Source: Datura wrightii (taxonomy: Eukaryota > Streptophyta > Magnoliopsida > Solanales > Solanaceae). Taken from it: a stretch of DNA of 64,000 nucleotides. The notes beneath the pieces are model-generated. The model searched no databases. It saw nothing but the letters and a program-made list of their open reading frames with translations, and was not told the DNA's origin. The first letter of the stretch is position 1; every line of letters begins with the position of its first letter. This document shows, in pieces, positions 9,901-21,178 of the stretch. The position numbers and the translations under genes are program-made. The stretch is taken from positions 142,674,501 through 142,738,500 of the forward strand of contig JASDFA010000016.1 in the NCBI GenBank assembly GCA_035772735.1, written 5' to 3'.

Positions 9901-11110
9901 ATGCCTCACCGCAGAGTTAACGATAGAAGAAATGGAAATGGAAATGTCCACGAGGATGGCAATGGAGACGGCCACCAACAGGCCCCACCAGCCCATGAGC
10001 ACCATGCACCAGAGCTGGTTTCCCACTCTGAATTCAGGCAGCCATTCAGATGTTAGCACAGACCTTGACCACCCAGATCAACCAGTAGGCAGTAGCGCAT
10101 GTCCCACAAAATGAGTATGCAGCGACATTGAGGGTTAGAGACTTTCTGAGGATGAACCCTCCGAGTCCCTTGGATCGAAGGTGGATGAGGATCCACATGA
10201 ATTCAATGAGATTCTGAAGATCACCTAGATTATGGGGGTGACTAGAGGGGAGTGTTCCAATTTGGCCACATATCAGTTAAAGGGGGTCACACACATTTGG
10301 TTCAAATAGCGGAAGGATAGTAGGGCTATTGGATCAGGCCCTGTAAGTTGGAATGAGTTTCATGCCGCTTTTCTTGATTGGTTGTTCCCTCGAGAGATGA
10401 GGGAGCTAAAAGCAGCCGAGTTTGTGAATATTAAGCCAGGAAAGATGACGGTTCAGGAGTATGACTTGGAGTTCACATGTTTTTCCAGGTATGCACTTGA
10501 GTTGGTGGTGGATTAGAGGGCCCATGTGAGCAGGTTCGTACATGGGATAGTAGACAACTTGGTTAGGGATTGCCGGACAAGATGCTTCTCTAGGAATTTG
10601 CTCGGATAGTCCTGTACACCCAACAGATAAAGGCAGTACAGATGAATGAGCGGGAGAGAGAGGCCAAGAGGGCCAGGACTAATAGCATCGGACTCTCTTA
10701 GCCATGGCCTAGTGGGCACCATCAGCAGTTCCACTAGAGATCTTTAGCCCCAGCACCATCATCAACTAGTTTCCTGTCCCGACCCAAACGTGATCAGAGG
10801 GGTAGAGCGTCAGGCTCAAGGGCTAGGCGAGCACTTCAGGAGATCGCCCTTTTCCAGCCTATGCGAAGTATGAAAGAACCACCCAGGGAGGTGTTTAGTT
10901 GGTTTTGACCCTTATTTCGGGTGTGGCAAACCCGGACACAAGCTCACAGATTACCCTTCATCAAGATCAGGCGATGGTGGAGCCCGTAGCTAGCCACTAA
11001 TTCAGCAGCTCCAGCGGCACGTTCCTTCCAGCATGGTGCTTCTACTAGTGCAGGTGGCAGATAATACCAAAATAGATTCTATGCCTAGCATCCCGCCAGG
11101 AGTAGGAGAC
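9901..11110 (+). pseudogene. Gag of chromovirus F1, decayed
   Basis: The ATG at 9901 follows CTAACTTGTGCTATTCGTGA and TTGCAGAATC. It opens a basic, Asn/Gly/His-rich N-terminus (MPHRRVNDRRNGNGN). The capsid-like domain lies about 10190-10720, with recognisable pieces such as SWNEFHAAFLDWLFPREMRE and KMTVQEYDLEFTCFSRYALE. A zinc-knuckle remnant at about 10915-10970 reads FGCGKPGHKLTDYP, with the last Cys replaced by Tyr. Frameshifts (for example near 10056) and TAG stops break the frame. It is homologous to the gag pieces at 17076, 28498 and 44326. Confidence 0.8.
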
Positions 11111-13075
11111 TTCACTAGATGTGGTTATTAGTATGTTACGACTATTCCATCTTGATGAAATATGCATTTCAAGATCCAGGGGCTACCTTATCTTTTGTGA
11201 CTTCTTATGTGGCTAGTAGTTTCGGAGTCAGTTCCGAAATCATGTCAGAACCCATCTCATTCTCTACTCCAGTGGGTGATTCAGTTGTAGCAAAACGGGT
11301 GTATATAAATTGCTCGGTCAGAGTCCTACAAAAAGTCACCTCAGCAGATCTAGTAGAGTTAGCCATGACTGACTTTGATATTATCTGCGGCATGGATTGG
11401 TTATTTACATGCTATGCCTTACCTAATTATAGAACCCGTGCGGTAGAATTTCAATTTTTCAACCTTAAAATGGAAGGATAGTTCAGTTGTGCAAGTAGGT
11501 CATTTCATTTTCTACCTTAAGCCCAGAAAGATAATCTCCAAGGGATGCGTGTACCATCTAGTTAGTGTTAAGGATGGTATGTTCGAGACCCTAACTATCC
11601 AGTCCGTTCCAGTAGTATTTGAGTATCCAGATGTCTTCCCACATGATTTACTAGGAATCCCTCCTGAGCGGGAGAATGATTTTGGTACTGAACTTCTTCC
11701 CCATACGCAACCTATATCTATTCCTCGTTACATAATGTCCCCAGCAGAGTCAAAGGAGTTGAAGGAGCAGTTGAAGGACCTGTTAGATAAGTGTTTCATC
11801 AGACCAATCAAACCCCCAAGGGGTGCACCACTTCTCTTTGTCCGAAAGAAAGATGGTTCTCTTCATATGTGTATCGATTATAGGCAATTGAAAAAGGTCA
11901 CCATCAAAAATAGGTATCCACTCCCCAGAATTGATGATTTATTGACCGGCTTTAGGGTGCTAAGTACTTCTCAAAGATAGATCTCCGATCTGGATACCAT
12001 CAGCTTAGGGTTCGGAGAGTGACATCCTGAAAACAGCCTTCAAGACTCGGTATGGTCATTTTGAGTTTATAGTTATGTCTTTTGGACTAAAGGATACTCC
12101 TGTAGTTTTTACGGATTTGATGAACATGGTGTTCAAGACATACTTGGATATGTTCGTGATTGTGTTCATAGGTGACATCTTGATATACTCTAAGAGCAAG
12201 GAGGAGCATGCCGCTCATCTGAGGGTGGTGCTATATAATTTAAAGGATCGCCACTTATATGCTAAATTCAGCAAGTGCAAGTTTCGGTTGAACTCAGTGG
12301 CATTTCTGGGCCCTGTGGTGTCAATTGAGGGTATAAGGGTGGACTCCCAGAAGATAAAAGCGGTGGAGAATTGGCCTAGACCGGTGAATCCTTTGGATAT
12401 CAGGAGTTTCCTGCTCTTAGCTGATTATTATCAGAGATTTATTGAGGGATTTTCATCTATTGCATCGCCATTGACCAAATTGACCCAAACTAAAATGAAA
12501 TTCCAATGATCAGATACTTGTGAGAGGAGCTTCCAGGAGTTGAAGACTCGACTCACCTTCGCACCGGTGTTAACCCTATCTAAGTGTATCAATGGGTTTG
12601 TAGTTTATTGTGATTCTTCTAGGATCAACCTTGGTTATGTATTGATGCACCAAGGTAAAGTTATAACATATGCTCCCAGCCAGCTGAAGGTTCATAAAAG
12701 CCATTACCCGACCCATGATCTTGAATTGGTAGCGGTGGTAGTTTCCATGAAGATTTAGAGACACTATTTGGATGGGATCCATGTAGATGTGTTTACAGAC
12801 CACAAGATCCTATAATACATGTTTACCCTGAAGGAACTAAATCTGCGTAAAAGGAGGTGGTGTTGGATCTACTCAAGGAATATGATATGAGTGTCCTTTA
12901 TCATCTGGGCAAGGTTGACGTAGTAGCAGAGGCTCTTAGTAGGTGTTCTATGGAAAGTGTGTCCCATGTAGATAAGGGAAAGAAGGAGCTGGTGAAGGAT
13001 GAGCATCGGCTTGCACGGTTGGGTGTTCATTTGGTTGACTCAACTGACAGTGGTGTTATAGTTCAGAACGGGTCA
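11111..13075 (+). pseudogene. Protease, RT and RNase H of chromovirus F1, decayed
   Basis: The protease at about 11170-11410 has D-P-G-A-T in place of the usual D-S/T-G and a conserved GMDWL after it. RT palm blocks run about 11700-12500: SRKKDGS-type contact (VRKKDGSLHMCIDYRQL), YPLPRIDDL, MSFGLKDTP, and the active site VIVFIGDILIYS. The expected F-I-D-D has become F-I-G-D, so the RT would be dead even without the frameshift near 11980. RNase H at about 12590-12830 contains VVYCDSS and THDLELVAVV. A linker with ALSRCSME follows to 13075. Stops at 12507, 12756 and 13075 and the shift near 11980 interrupt the frame. Confidence 0.85.
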
Positions 13076-14517
13076 TAATCATCCTTGATGACTAATGTAA
13101 AAGCTAGACAAGACAAGGATCCCATTTTGGTAAAGTTGAAGGAAGCGATTCAGAACTAGAAGGTAGAAGTCTTCTCAAAAAGGGGAGATGCTGTGCTTCG
13201 ATACTAGGGTTTCCTATGTGTTCTGGATGTGATGATTTGAGAGATTGGATATTGCATGTGGCTCATTGTTCTATATACTCCGTACATCCAGGTGCCACCA
13301 AGTTGTACCTTGACCTACGGGAAGTCTATTGGTGAAATGACATGAAGAAGGACATATCAATGTTTGTGGCTAAGTGTCCAAATTGTCAGCAAGTGAAGGT
13401 TGAGCATGAAAGACCGGGAGGTATGATTGAAGACATCAATATCCCTACTTGGAAGTGGAAGAGATTAATATGGACTTCATCATAGGGTTGCCTCGCACTC
13501 GTCGACAGTATGACTCTACTTGGGTGGTCATGGATTGGTTGACTGAAGCCGCTTATTTTCTACAAGTCAAAACCACTTATCAGCAAAGCATTATGCCAAA
13601 CTATACATTCAAGATCTAGTTCAACTGCATGGAGTTCCCTTGTCCATCATATTAAATAGAGGTACTCAGTTTACCTCCTAGTTTTGGATGTCGTTTCAAA
13701 AAGGGCATGGCACTCAGGTCAAGCATAGCACAACGTTTCATCCACAAACTAATGGTCTAGCGGAGCGGACTATTCAGACTCTCGAGAACGTGTTGCGAGC
13801 ATGTGTGATTGACTTCAAGGATAGTTGGGATGATCATTTGCCTCTTATTGAGTTCGCCATACAACCAAAACTACCATTCCAACATTCAGATGGCTCCGTT
13901 TGAGGCTCTCTATTGGCAAAGGTGTAGATCGCCTATTGGTTGGTTTGAAGTCACTGAAGCTACGATGATAGCCCCATATTCAGTCCATGAGGCCATGGAG
14001 AAATTTCATCTCATAAGGGACAGATTGAAAACATCTTAGATTCGCCAAAAATCTTTTGCGAATGTGAGAAAGAGAACTTGAGTTTGAAGTTGATGATTGG
14101 GTGTTTCTAAAGGTGTCTCCCATAAAGTGAATGAGTAGGTTCAAGAAGAAAGGAAAACTCAGTTCCCGTTATGCTGGCTCATACTGGATTGTGAAACGTG
14201 TTGGCAAAGTGGCATATGAATTGGAGTTGTCCTCAGAATTAGCTTCTGTACATCCTATTTTTCATTTAAAGAAGTGTTTAGGTGATTGAGGTCTAGTTGT
14301 TCTGGTGGAAAGTGTCGGTGTGAAAGAAAACCTTAGTTATGAAGAGGTTCCGGTGGAGATACTGGATCGGCAGGTTCACAAGCTAACGAACAAAGAAGTA
14401 GCTTCAGTTAAAGTTTTATGGAGGAATCAGCATGTTGAGGGAGCTACATGGGAAGCCGAAGCAAATATGATTGCTAAATACACACATCTATTCCCTTCCG
14501 GCTTAGTTTCAACTTGA
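13076..14517 (+). pseudogene. Integrase and chromodomain of chromovirus F1, decayed
   Basis: The zinc-binding region at about 13250-13400 has the His pair near VHPGATKLY and a C-P-N-C pair. The catalytic core begins with MDFIIGLPRT at about 13470 and continues through HSTTFHPQTNGLAERTIQTL (13740-13790), which carries the catalytic Glu. The C-terminal segment at 14305-14517 ends with EVPVEILDRQVHKL, VKVLWRN and TWEAE, typical of the chromodomain-like tail of Tekay/Del elements. The reading frame shifts several times (about 13470, 13870 and 14040), and the second catalytic Asp region (about 13650) reads ILNRGTQF in place of I-S-D-R-G-T-Q-F. The protein would not be functional. Confidence 0.85.
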
Positions 14518-14761
14518 GGTATCAATTTTTGCCCTAAGAATCTGTTCAGTTTAATGTTCAGCTCATGTACCTCAGATTCTTTCTTGTGAATGGATGTATG
14601 TGTGACTTGGGAATTTAGTTCAGTCATGTAGTTCAATTCGGAGTCAATCACTCCGTTAGTTTTCAAATGTATGCTCAATATTTTAATATGATGATTGCGT
14701 TTCTCTGCTTTTCTGTATGATTTTCAACATTCGAGGATGAATGTTCCCAAGGGGGAGATAT
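14518..14761 (+). other. 3' untranslated region and polypurine tract of F1
   Basis: Noncoding sequence between the last stop and the 3' LTR. It ends with the conserved GAGGATGAATGTTCCCAAGG and a purine run GGGGGAGATAT (about 14748-14761). The purine run is the expected plus-strand primer site just before the LTR start TGTCATACCC. Confidence 0.75.
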
Positions 14762-16938
14762 TGTCATACCCTGAAAGCCCTAATATCAGACCCGAGAGTT
14801 GAAATGGAGAAAATAGGAATTTCTACACCAGGTCATAGGACGAGTCGTGTAGTGACCCGTCAGGATGACCACGAGTCATTAAAGGACTCGTGGTAAGGAG
14901 TTGTACTTAGATGCAGAATTTGGTTTTGAGTGACCAGCGGATGTGACCAAGAGTCGTGGACAGTATCACGACTCATTAGGTCAGCCTTGGCCAAGGGTGA
15001 TTAAAATATTAAGGTGGTTGGAGCAGTGCACTTAACGGGTCCTCACCATGACTCATTGGGAACACCATGAGTCGTGGTGTCACCCATGGTGACCTCTGGT
15101 GAATTCTTGAAGTGTAGAAGACAGGAGGTGACCATGAGTCGTGGTCACTGGTAATAAATCATAGGGTGCCTCATGGTGATGACCTAGATGAGGCAACGGA
15201 TGAAGGTCATGACTCGTGACCAGTGGCTATTACTCGTCCAGTCCCTTGTTGGGACTGGCAGTATGGTTTTCTCTGCAAAATTAGTAAGGACTTTTTCATA
15301 ATTCCTATGATCCTAAGCCTAAACTAGGTCGTTTTAAGCTATGAATAGTGAGTTTTAAGAGGGGTAAGTTCATTTTAAGCTATTCCTATTCATGCATGCA
15401 ATTTTAGAGGTTATGGAGAGGTGACCAAGCTTAGTTCTTCCAGTTTTCCATCAATTCTTCACTGGGAAATCAAGGGAGTTGTAGAATCTATTCTTCTCAG
15501 GTATGTAGGGTTATGAATGGGTGAAATTATTCACACCCATGCCCAACTCCTCTCTAATTCATGAAATTCTATGGATAATTCTATAGGGTTTTATCCCAAT
15601 TCTTATGAAATCCTTATGATCTATCTATGGGTTAAACACTCTTATGTATAAATTCATGTTTTATGAATCATGGGTAGATTTTATAGCTATTTAGATTTAA
15701 ATTTCTACAAACTATGCCTAATTATGCATATTTCATGAAAGATCAAGTTATGATTCCATTTTAATTTTGATGTTCATTAGCCCATTATGATTTATGACTT
15801 ATGATATGATTTCTCTCAAATGCTCATCTTGAATTTATGAATATCATGTATATATATGTTTTACAAGTATGCGTGAACTTTATGGTTTATGAATTTATGA
15901 TTTTGGCCAACTCAGGGGCCTTATTTCATGGTTAGTTCACGTATTTCAAGCATTTTTATGATTATCATGATTTTAAACATGTATATTATCTAATTAACAC
16001 TATTTATGTTTTGGGAGTAGTATTTAACACCGAGTAGGCTCGGGGTCCAAGCATACCCCGAGTCTCAGAACAATGCGCCAACTTAGCCATGATGGGAACT
16101 CTATGATACTATCCCATTTTGGCAAAATGGGCCCTTTTATTGTGATATTACACCTCTTTTCATGGTTCTACCCTTGGCAAGGTATGAATACCCTCCTGAC
16201 TAGGGGTTTAAAGGTCGGGCTCCATGTGTGCTCATGTGGGGTATGTTAGTTATAAGAATCCCCCATTGTTCCTCATGATTTATGTATGGTTATGATTAAA
16301 TACTTTGGCTCAAGTCATCTTTAATAAATCTTTTGTCTTATGATTATGATTATGAATGATTTATAAATGTTTCAAAAACCTTGAGCGTTATGTTGCATTA
16401 TTATATTTACATTACGATCATGTTGTCCTACTCTTATGAACTTTTATGTAATTTAACTGTCTGTTTTACTTACCTTGAATACTTGGTACATTTCACGTAC
16501 TAACCGTATACTTTATGTTGTATCGTCTCATGATACGAGTCCGAGGGAACTTTCTCAGTAGCATCCTTAGCCCCTACTTTCCCACTCAGACTTGTCTAGC
16601 AAGCATTGGTGAGTCCTCATACTTCGAGGACATTCAGTATCCGTAGTTGTTATGTTTCCCTTCAGTTTCATACTTGTCAGGTTAGTTGGGGTGTTGTCCC
16701 ATCAACCCATCAGTTATGTTAGAGGCTTCCAGACTTTGTGTAGTAATCAACTAGTCAAGTATGATGTAAATTCCAGTTCTGATGTTGTGTTACGTTTAAA
16801 CTTCCCCTATATTTATTATGATAAATATTCTGCTTTGATTGACTGGATTAGATGTTTGTTCATACCATGGGTCGATTTGGATTCTCTCGGGTCTCCTTAT
16901 CCTGTGTCTCGATCCGGGCCTATGTTAGGATCGTGACA
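14762..16938 (+). repeat. 3' LTR of chromovirus F1
   Basis: A 2177-bp LTR running TGTCATACCC...GATCGTGACA. The first 500 bp (U3) carry repeated variants of ACGAGTCGT, with an exact copy at 14840-14848 and GAGTCGTGG forms near 14953, 15070 and 15137. Homologous LTRs lie at 32629-34850, 41635-44112 and 59443-60682 (partial). Both ends are intact. Confidence 0.9.
16519..16537 (+). repeat. LTR hairpin of F1 (3' LTR)
   Basis: TGTATCG-TCTCA-TGATACG. It corresponds to the perfect hairpin TGTATCA-TTTTA-TGATACA at 34442 and 43694. The two changed stem positions become G-U wobbles in RNA, so the fold is retained. Confidence 0.6.
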
Positions 16939-17804
16939 ATGGGTGTGAAGCATGCCACACTTATGACGAACAGGCTACGAAACATATAGTAAATGTTCCC
17001 TTTTTTCATGATATTTGTCATGCTACGATGTCTCTCTATATTATTCTAACTCATGCTATACGCATTTGCAGAATCATGCCTCCCCTCAAAGTTAATAGAA
17101 GGAGAAACAGGAACAGAAATGGCTACAAGAATGACAATGGTGATGGCACCAGCAGGCCCCACTAGCCCATGAGGAGCACGTACCCGAGGCAGTTGCCCAT
17201 GTAGTGTTTAGGGCATCCATTCAGATGTTAGCCCAGGCCTTGACCACCCAGGTCAATTAGCAGGCGGTAGTACATGTCCCTCAGAATGGAAATGCGGCGG
17301 CGGTAAGAGTTTGAGATTTTTTGAGGATTAACCCTCCGTTGCTTCTCTGATCGAAGGTGGACGAGGATCCACATGAGTTTATTTAGGAGGTTCTGATGAT
17401 CACCCAGATTATGGGGATGACTGGGGAGAAGAGCGCCAATTTAGCCTCATACCAGTTGAAAGGGGTTGGGCATATTTGTTCAAGAAATGAAAGGATAGTG
17501 GGGCAGTTAGAGAAGGCCCTATTAGTTGGGATGAGTTTAATGCTGCTTTTATTGATCGGTTCTTACCTTTGGAAATGAGGGAGATCAAAGAAGCAGAGTT
17601 TGGGAATCTAAAGCAAGGGAAGATGACAGTTTAGAAGTATGCCTTGGAGTTCACCCTTCTGTCCAAGTATGCAGTTGAGATGGTGGCGGATCAAAGAGCT
17701 CGAGTGAGTAGGTTTGTACATGGGATAGCAGACTACTTATTCAAGAATTGCCAGACCTCAATGCTTCTTTAGGACATTGACTTTGCACGGATAGTAATGT
17801 ACAC
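16939..17804 (+). pseudogene. Leader and gag N-terminal half of chromovirus F2
   Basis: The sequence starts in the leader (ATGGGTGTGAAG), directly behind the F1 LTR terminus and without any primer site. The gag ATG at 17076 follows CGCATTTGCAGAATC and opens MPPLKVNRRRNRNRNGY. Capsid-like pieces follow, including MITQIMGMTGEKSANLASYQ (17396 on) and, in another frame, SWDEFNAAFIDRFLPLEMRE. The frame is cut at 17804 by element C and resumes at 28498. Frameshifts and stops are present. Confidence 0.8.
17800..17804. repeat. Target-site duplication of element C, left copy
   Basis: TACAC directly before the element terminus TGATAAAGC. It is repeated at 28493-28497. Confidence 0.85.
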
Positions 17805-19382
17805 TGATAAAGCACAAACAAAACTTCCAACTGAAGTATGAATCGGATTTTTTCAATAAAGAACACAAATTTATAGGTTGGGGTAGATGAACTTGTATGG
17901 CAATTACTTCACAATGGGGGAATTCTAATAAAAATCAATAATAAAAATCAGCAGCAGTCAAGATTATATTTGTGAATCAATAATTAAAGGATAGCTAGGT
18001 TTTGTGTTCCCCATGGGTTCATAACAGCTTTGGGTATACACTCCTGATCTTTACCAGTAGTTACTTATAGAACTGATAAATTAGGTTCATTAAAATGATT
18101 GACCAATCCCTATTGAATGACTATCCTCAATCACTCGACCAAGTCTCATGAGTTTTGCAAACTAATTGTTATCACTAAGTTCATGATATAACTAACCTGC
18201 AACCACAACTCAAGTTAATACAATGATCATCAAGATCAAGGCTCTGTTGTAATTCTCTTTTCCTAATCTCTACCTCTTCGACCAAAGCAAGTAAAGAATT
18301 CAGGAACTTCCTAACTTTGTACACCGCTAAGTATCATTAAAGATGAAGAGAATGCAATATAAGTAATTAGTATTGGTTTTAGACTCATTTTGTGCAACCC
18401 TAAGTAGTTAATCCACCATGGTTACCACAACTTTAGCTATGGACGTTTTAGCCTCTCATAGTTTCAAGGTTGTTATTTGTGTTCATTATTGAAAACATAA
18501 AAAAAATACTTACAAATATGATTGAGAAAAACAATTCCTTCAATTAAACCATGAAATGTTGAATAACAAGTAGCAACAACAAGATGAATTCAACAAAAGG
18601 TTGATCACAAGGTTGAACCAACTCAATTCTCTCTTCCAACAATGTAAAATTGCTTTACTATAATGTTTTCCTACTAGAATTAAGTCTATTCGTCATCCTA
18701 TATGAAAAATAAAACATAAAAAGTATTTATAGAGACACAAGAATCTTTTTTCTAAACTAACAAGACTGCTTTCCATATCTGTAGCCGACCTCATCACGGG
18801 TCCACCTACGACTCGTAGGGGCTTGTCACAGATCGTGACATCAACTCGTGGCTTAGAGTGTTGGCTGAACTTTTGCTAAGTGTTGGACCAAGGTATGTTT
18901 CCTACCAACATGCTACGACTCGGACTTGCACCCGTGGCTTGATCCTGGTCTTTTGAACTTTTTCTGAACTTCACCATGACCGGTATGGTACTACTCGTAC
19001 CTTCATCTCATGGGTCGTAAGGTGCTCTCATACTGAGAATCAGCCTCCTGTGCAATTCTTCTGTTTTCAGCATGAGTCGTTTACCACGACTCATACCACC
19101 ATAGTGCGATCCGTGACAAGTCTGATAAGTTCAGTCTTGCAGGTTAAGTTTTCAGCTTCTTATCAGGTCCTTCAGTACGACTCGTAGGTCCATCCTACGG
19201 ATCGTACTATGGAATGCACTTTTTAACCTTTTTTTCACGCCTTTCTTTTGCAATTTATTGTTCCAACACCCATTTATCCTGAAATCAAAGGAAAAGTGCC
19301 TCATATTCACATAAATACACCTAAGTCCATGCTATTTTCTATGGTTTGAGTGTAAATAGTGTTGTAATTCCACAGCACATCA
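17805..19382 (-). repeat. 3' LTR of element C
   Basis: 1578 bp; on the minus strand it starts TGATGTGCTGTGG and ends TTTGTGCTTTATCA. It aligns along its length with 26871-28492. It lacks about 46 bp, between GGTTGGGGT and AGATGAACTTG, that the other LTR keeps. TATAAATA (minus) lies at 18724-18731. Exact ACGACTCGT copies lie upstream of it at 18808 and 19177. Confidence 0.9.
18724..18731 (-). promoter_or_regulatory. TATA box in the 3' LTR of element C
   Basis: The minus strand reads TATAAATA, homologous to the boxes at 2960, 27829 and 37636. Confidence 0.55.
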
Positions 19383-21178
19383 GCACCCTTTACTTAAGAC
19401 TTTTGCATGTCCTCAGGCAAAGAAAAAGAAAAACTAAACACGACGCTCAACTAGAAAATAAAATTAAGATACAACGGCCAAAACTCAAACAAATTTGTGC
19501 ACTTTATATACAAACTCTATCGACCCTTCCTCTTTAAACATCATCAGCTGATGTATTGTAAGCAACATCAAAACATCATATTCAGGGATTAAGACATGTC
19601 ATCTAGCTATTAACAAGCAATCAAGTCATCACCTATGTGTTTCATACAGAACAATGGTAAGAGCAAACATAATCCATGTACCTTCACAGAAAATGAAGTC
19701 CCCACTCTAGTATGAAGTATTAAATGAAACATAGGACTAGCCAAATGCAGCACTCACTCTCTCAAAGAACTGCAAGTATTATGCATCAGATACCATAGGC
19801 TTGCCCTTATTTTCTCTACTTGGGTTTGTTAGATGGTCAAATAAAGATCACTATAGGACTTGATATGGCTTGTAATGTAAGCTTAGGGCTGGACATTATA
19901 ACGATGAAAATTTTTATTAGTGACTATCCCTTCCTTGGCACTACATTCATTTGCTAGACCATTCTCCTATTTCACCCTTCATTCTTTGTGTCTTCTTTTC
20001 ATCCCTTTTTCCCATTTTAAAAATATTTGCATGGGTGAGGTGATTTTTCACATTTTTCGACACTTTCAAGCTATTTTGAATTTCTCCTTTTTTTCTTAAT
20101 ATTCTCAAATTTTCACCTTTTTACTTTTTCACCTCACCACACCTTTTTTCACCATTTTTTATTCTTTTCTCTTACTTTTATTTCCTTTTCTCCCACTACC
20201 ACCATTTATGCACCCCTACTCTAGCCACCCTAAACTTAAGCATTTTGCTTATGTTAAGATTCACAATATCCAAGGAAGGACCAGGGCCAAATAGGTTATA
20301 AACAAATGGGTACGGTAGACAAATAAATCAAAGAAATATGGTCTATTAAGGCTCAAACATGGGATCAAGGGATTAATGAAACTTTGGTAGGGCAATATAG
20401 GCTAAAAGTGAGTTAACACAAAAGTGGCCTATGATCATATCTTAACCAACCATCCTCAACCTATGCAGAGACCAACCAGGCAAGTTCTAGATCTTCAACA
20501 ACATACCGCAATAAATACTAAGACCTTATTCACACATGGTACATGAACTATTTTCACTTTACTAGTCTGGTTCATACATGGCTTTACAAGACAAGAACTA
20601 TCAATAACTAAATGACATAAAACGATCCACAGAAATCATACATTGTTGTCACAAATACATAGAAATTTTTTTTTTAAACAGGATCAATTTTTTAAAAACA
20701 ACAAAAATAGTGTATATCCATTGGCTTAGTATTCCTAAGCTACTATCTAATTGAAAAAAATCACAACTAAAAATAAAAATCCTAACACATATCGATTCTA
20801 CTAGACAACATGTCTGAGAGAAAAGAAACACGGCAATAAAAACCCTCAGATGAACAAAAATCTCCCAAAAATAACAAGTACACCCCCCATTTTTGAAAAA
20901 TGAGCTTCGTCCCCAAAGAATAAAATATAAGCATGAAGAGAAAAAGGGACATACCTGTGGCTACTCAGACTTTGCCTCTATCATCTTACAAAGGTGGTAC
21001 CTCCACAATAGTAGTGGCGCTAGCGATGGACGATACACTCAATGGTGTAACAATGGGGGTAATGGTCCCCCCCGGTGGATACATCCATTTGAACAGACTC
21101 TGCGGTAACTGGGGCTGAAGGTGGCTCGCCCGAAGGGTCATGGCCACTAGCAAGCTCGGGCTGAGCTATGGTGGAGCT
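19383..21178 (-). other. 3' noncoding region of element C
   Basis: About 1.8 kb between the ORF2 stop and the 3' LTR with no convincing frame. Just before the LTR the minus strand reads TTTGCCTGAGGACATGCAAA followed by AGTCTTAAGTAAAGGGTGC. This is a decayed form of the G-rich polypurine region typical of Athila-like elements. A second similar block (AAATGCTTAAGTTTAGGGTGG on the minus strand) lies near 20225-20250, and a G-run (TTTTTCAAAAATGGGGGGTG) near 20880-20900. Between 19970 and 20210 the plus strand is strongly pyrimidine-rich. Confidence 0.6.

Larger units (their letters stand above)
9291..16938 (+). mobile_element. Chromovirus F1 (Tekay/Del-like Ty3/gypsy), 5' truncated
   Basis: Direct-orientation 5' LTR tail (9291-9691), degenerate primer site, gag, protease, RT, RNase H, integrase with chromodomain, polypurine tract and a complete 3' LTR (14762-16938). 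This is the Ty3/gypsy order, with integrase after RNase H. The 5' LTR is cut and partly inverted at its left end. All reading frames are broken. The 3' LTR abuts F2 internal sequence with its terminus intact, which suggests F1 inserted into F2. Confidence 0.85.

Noticed and set aside
9291..16938. Endogenous pararetrovirus as the source of the RT-containing segments.
   Set aside because: LTRs, primer sites, integrase and chromodomain are present in Ty3/gypsy order, and no movement-protein or pararetroviral coat motif is seen.
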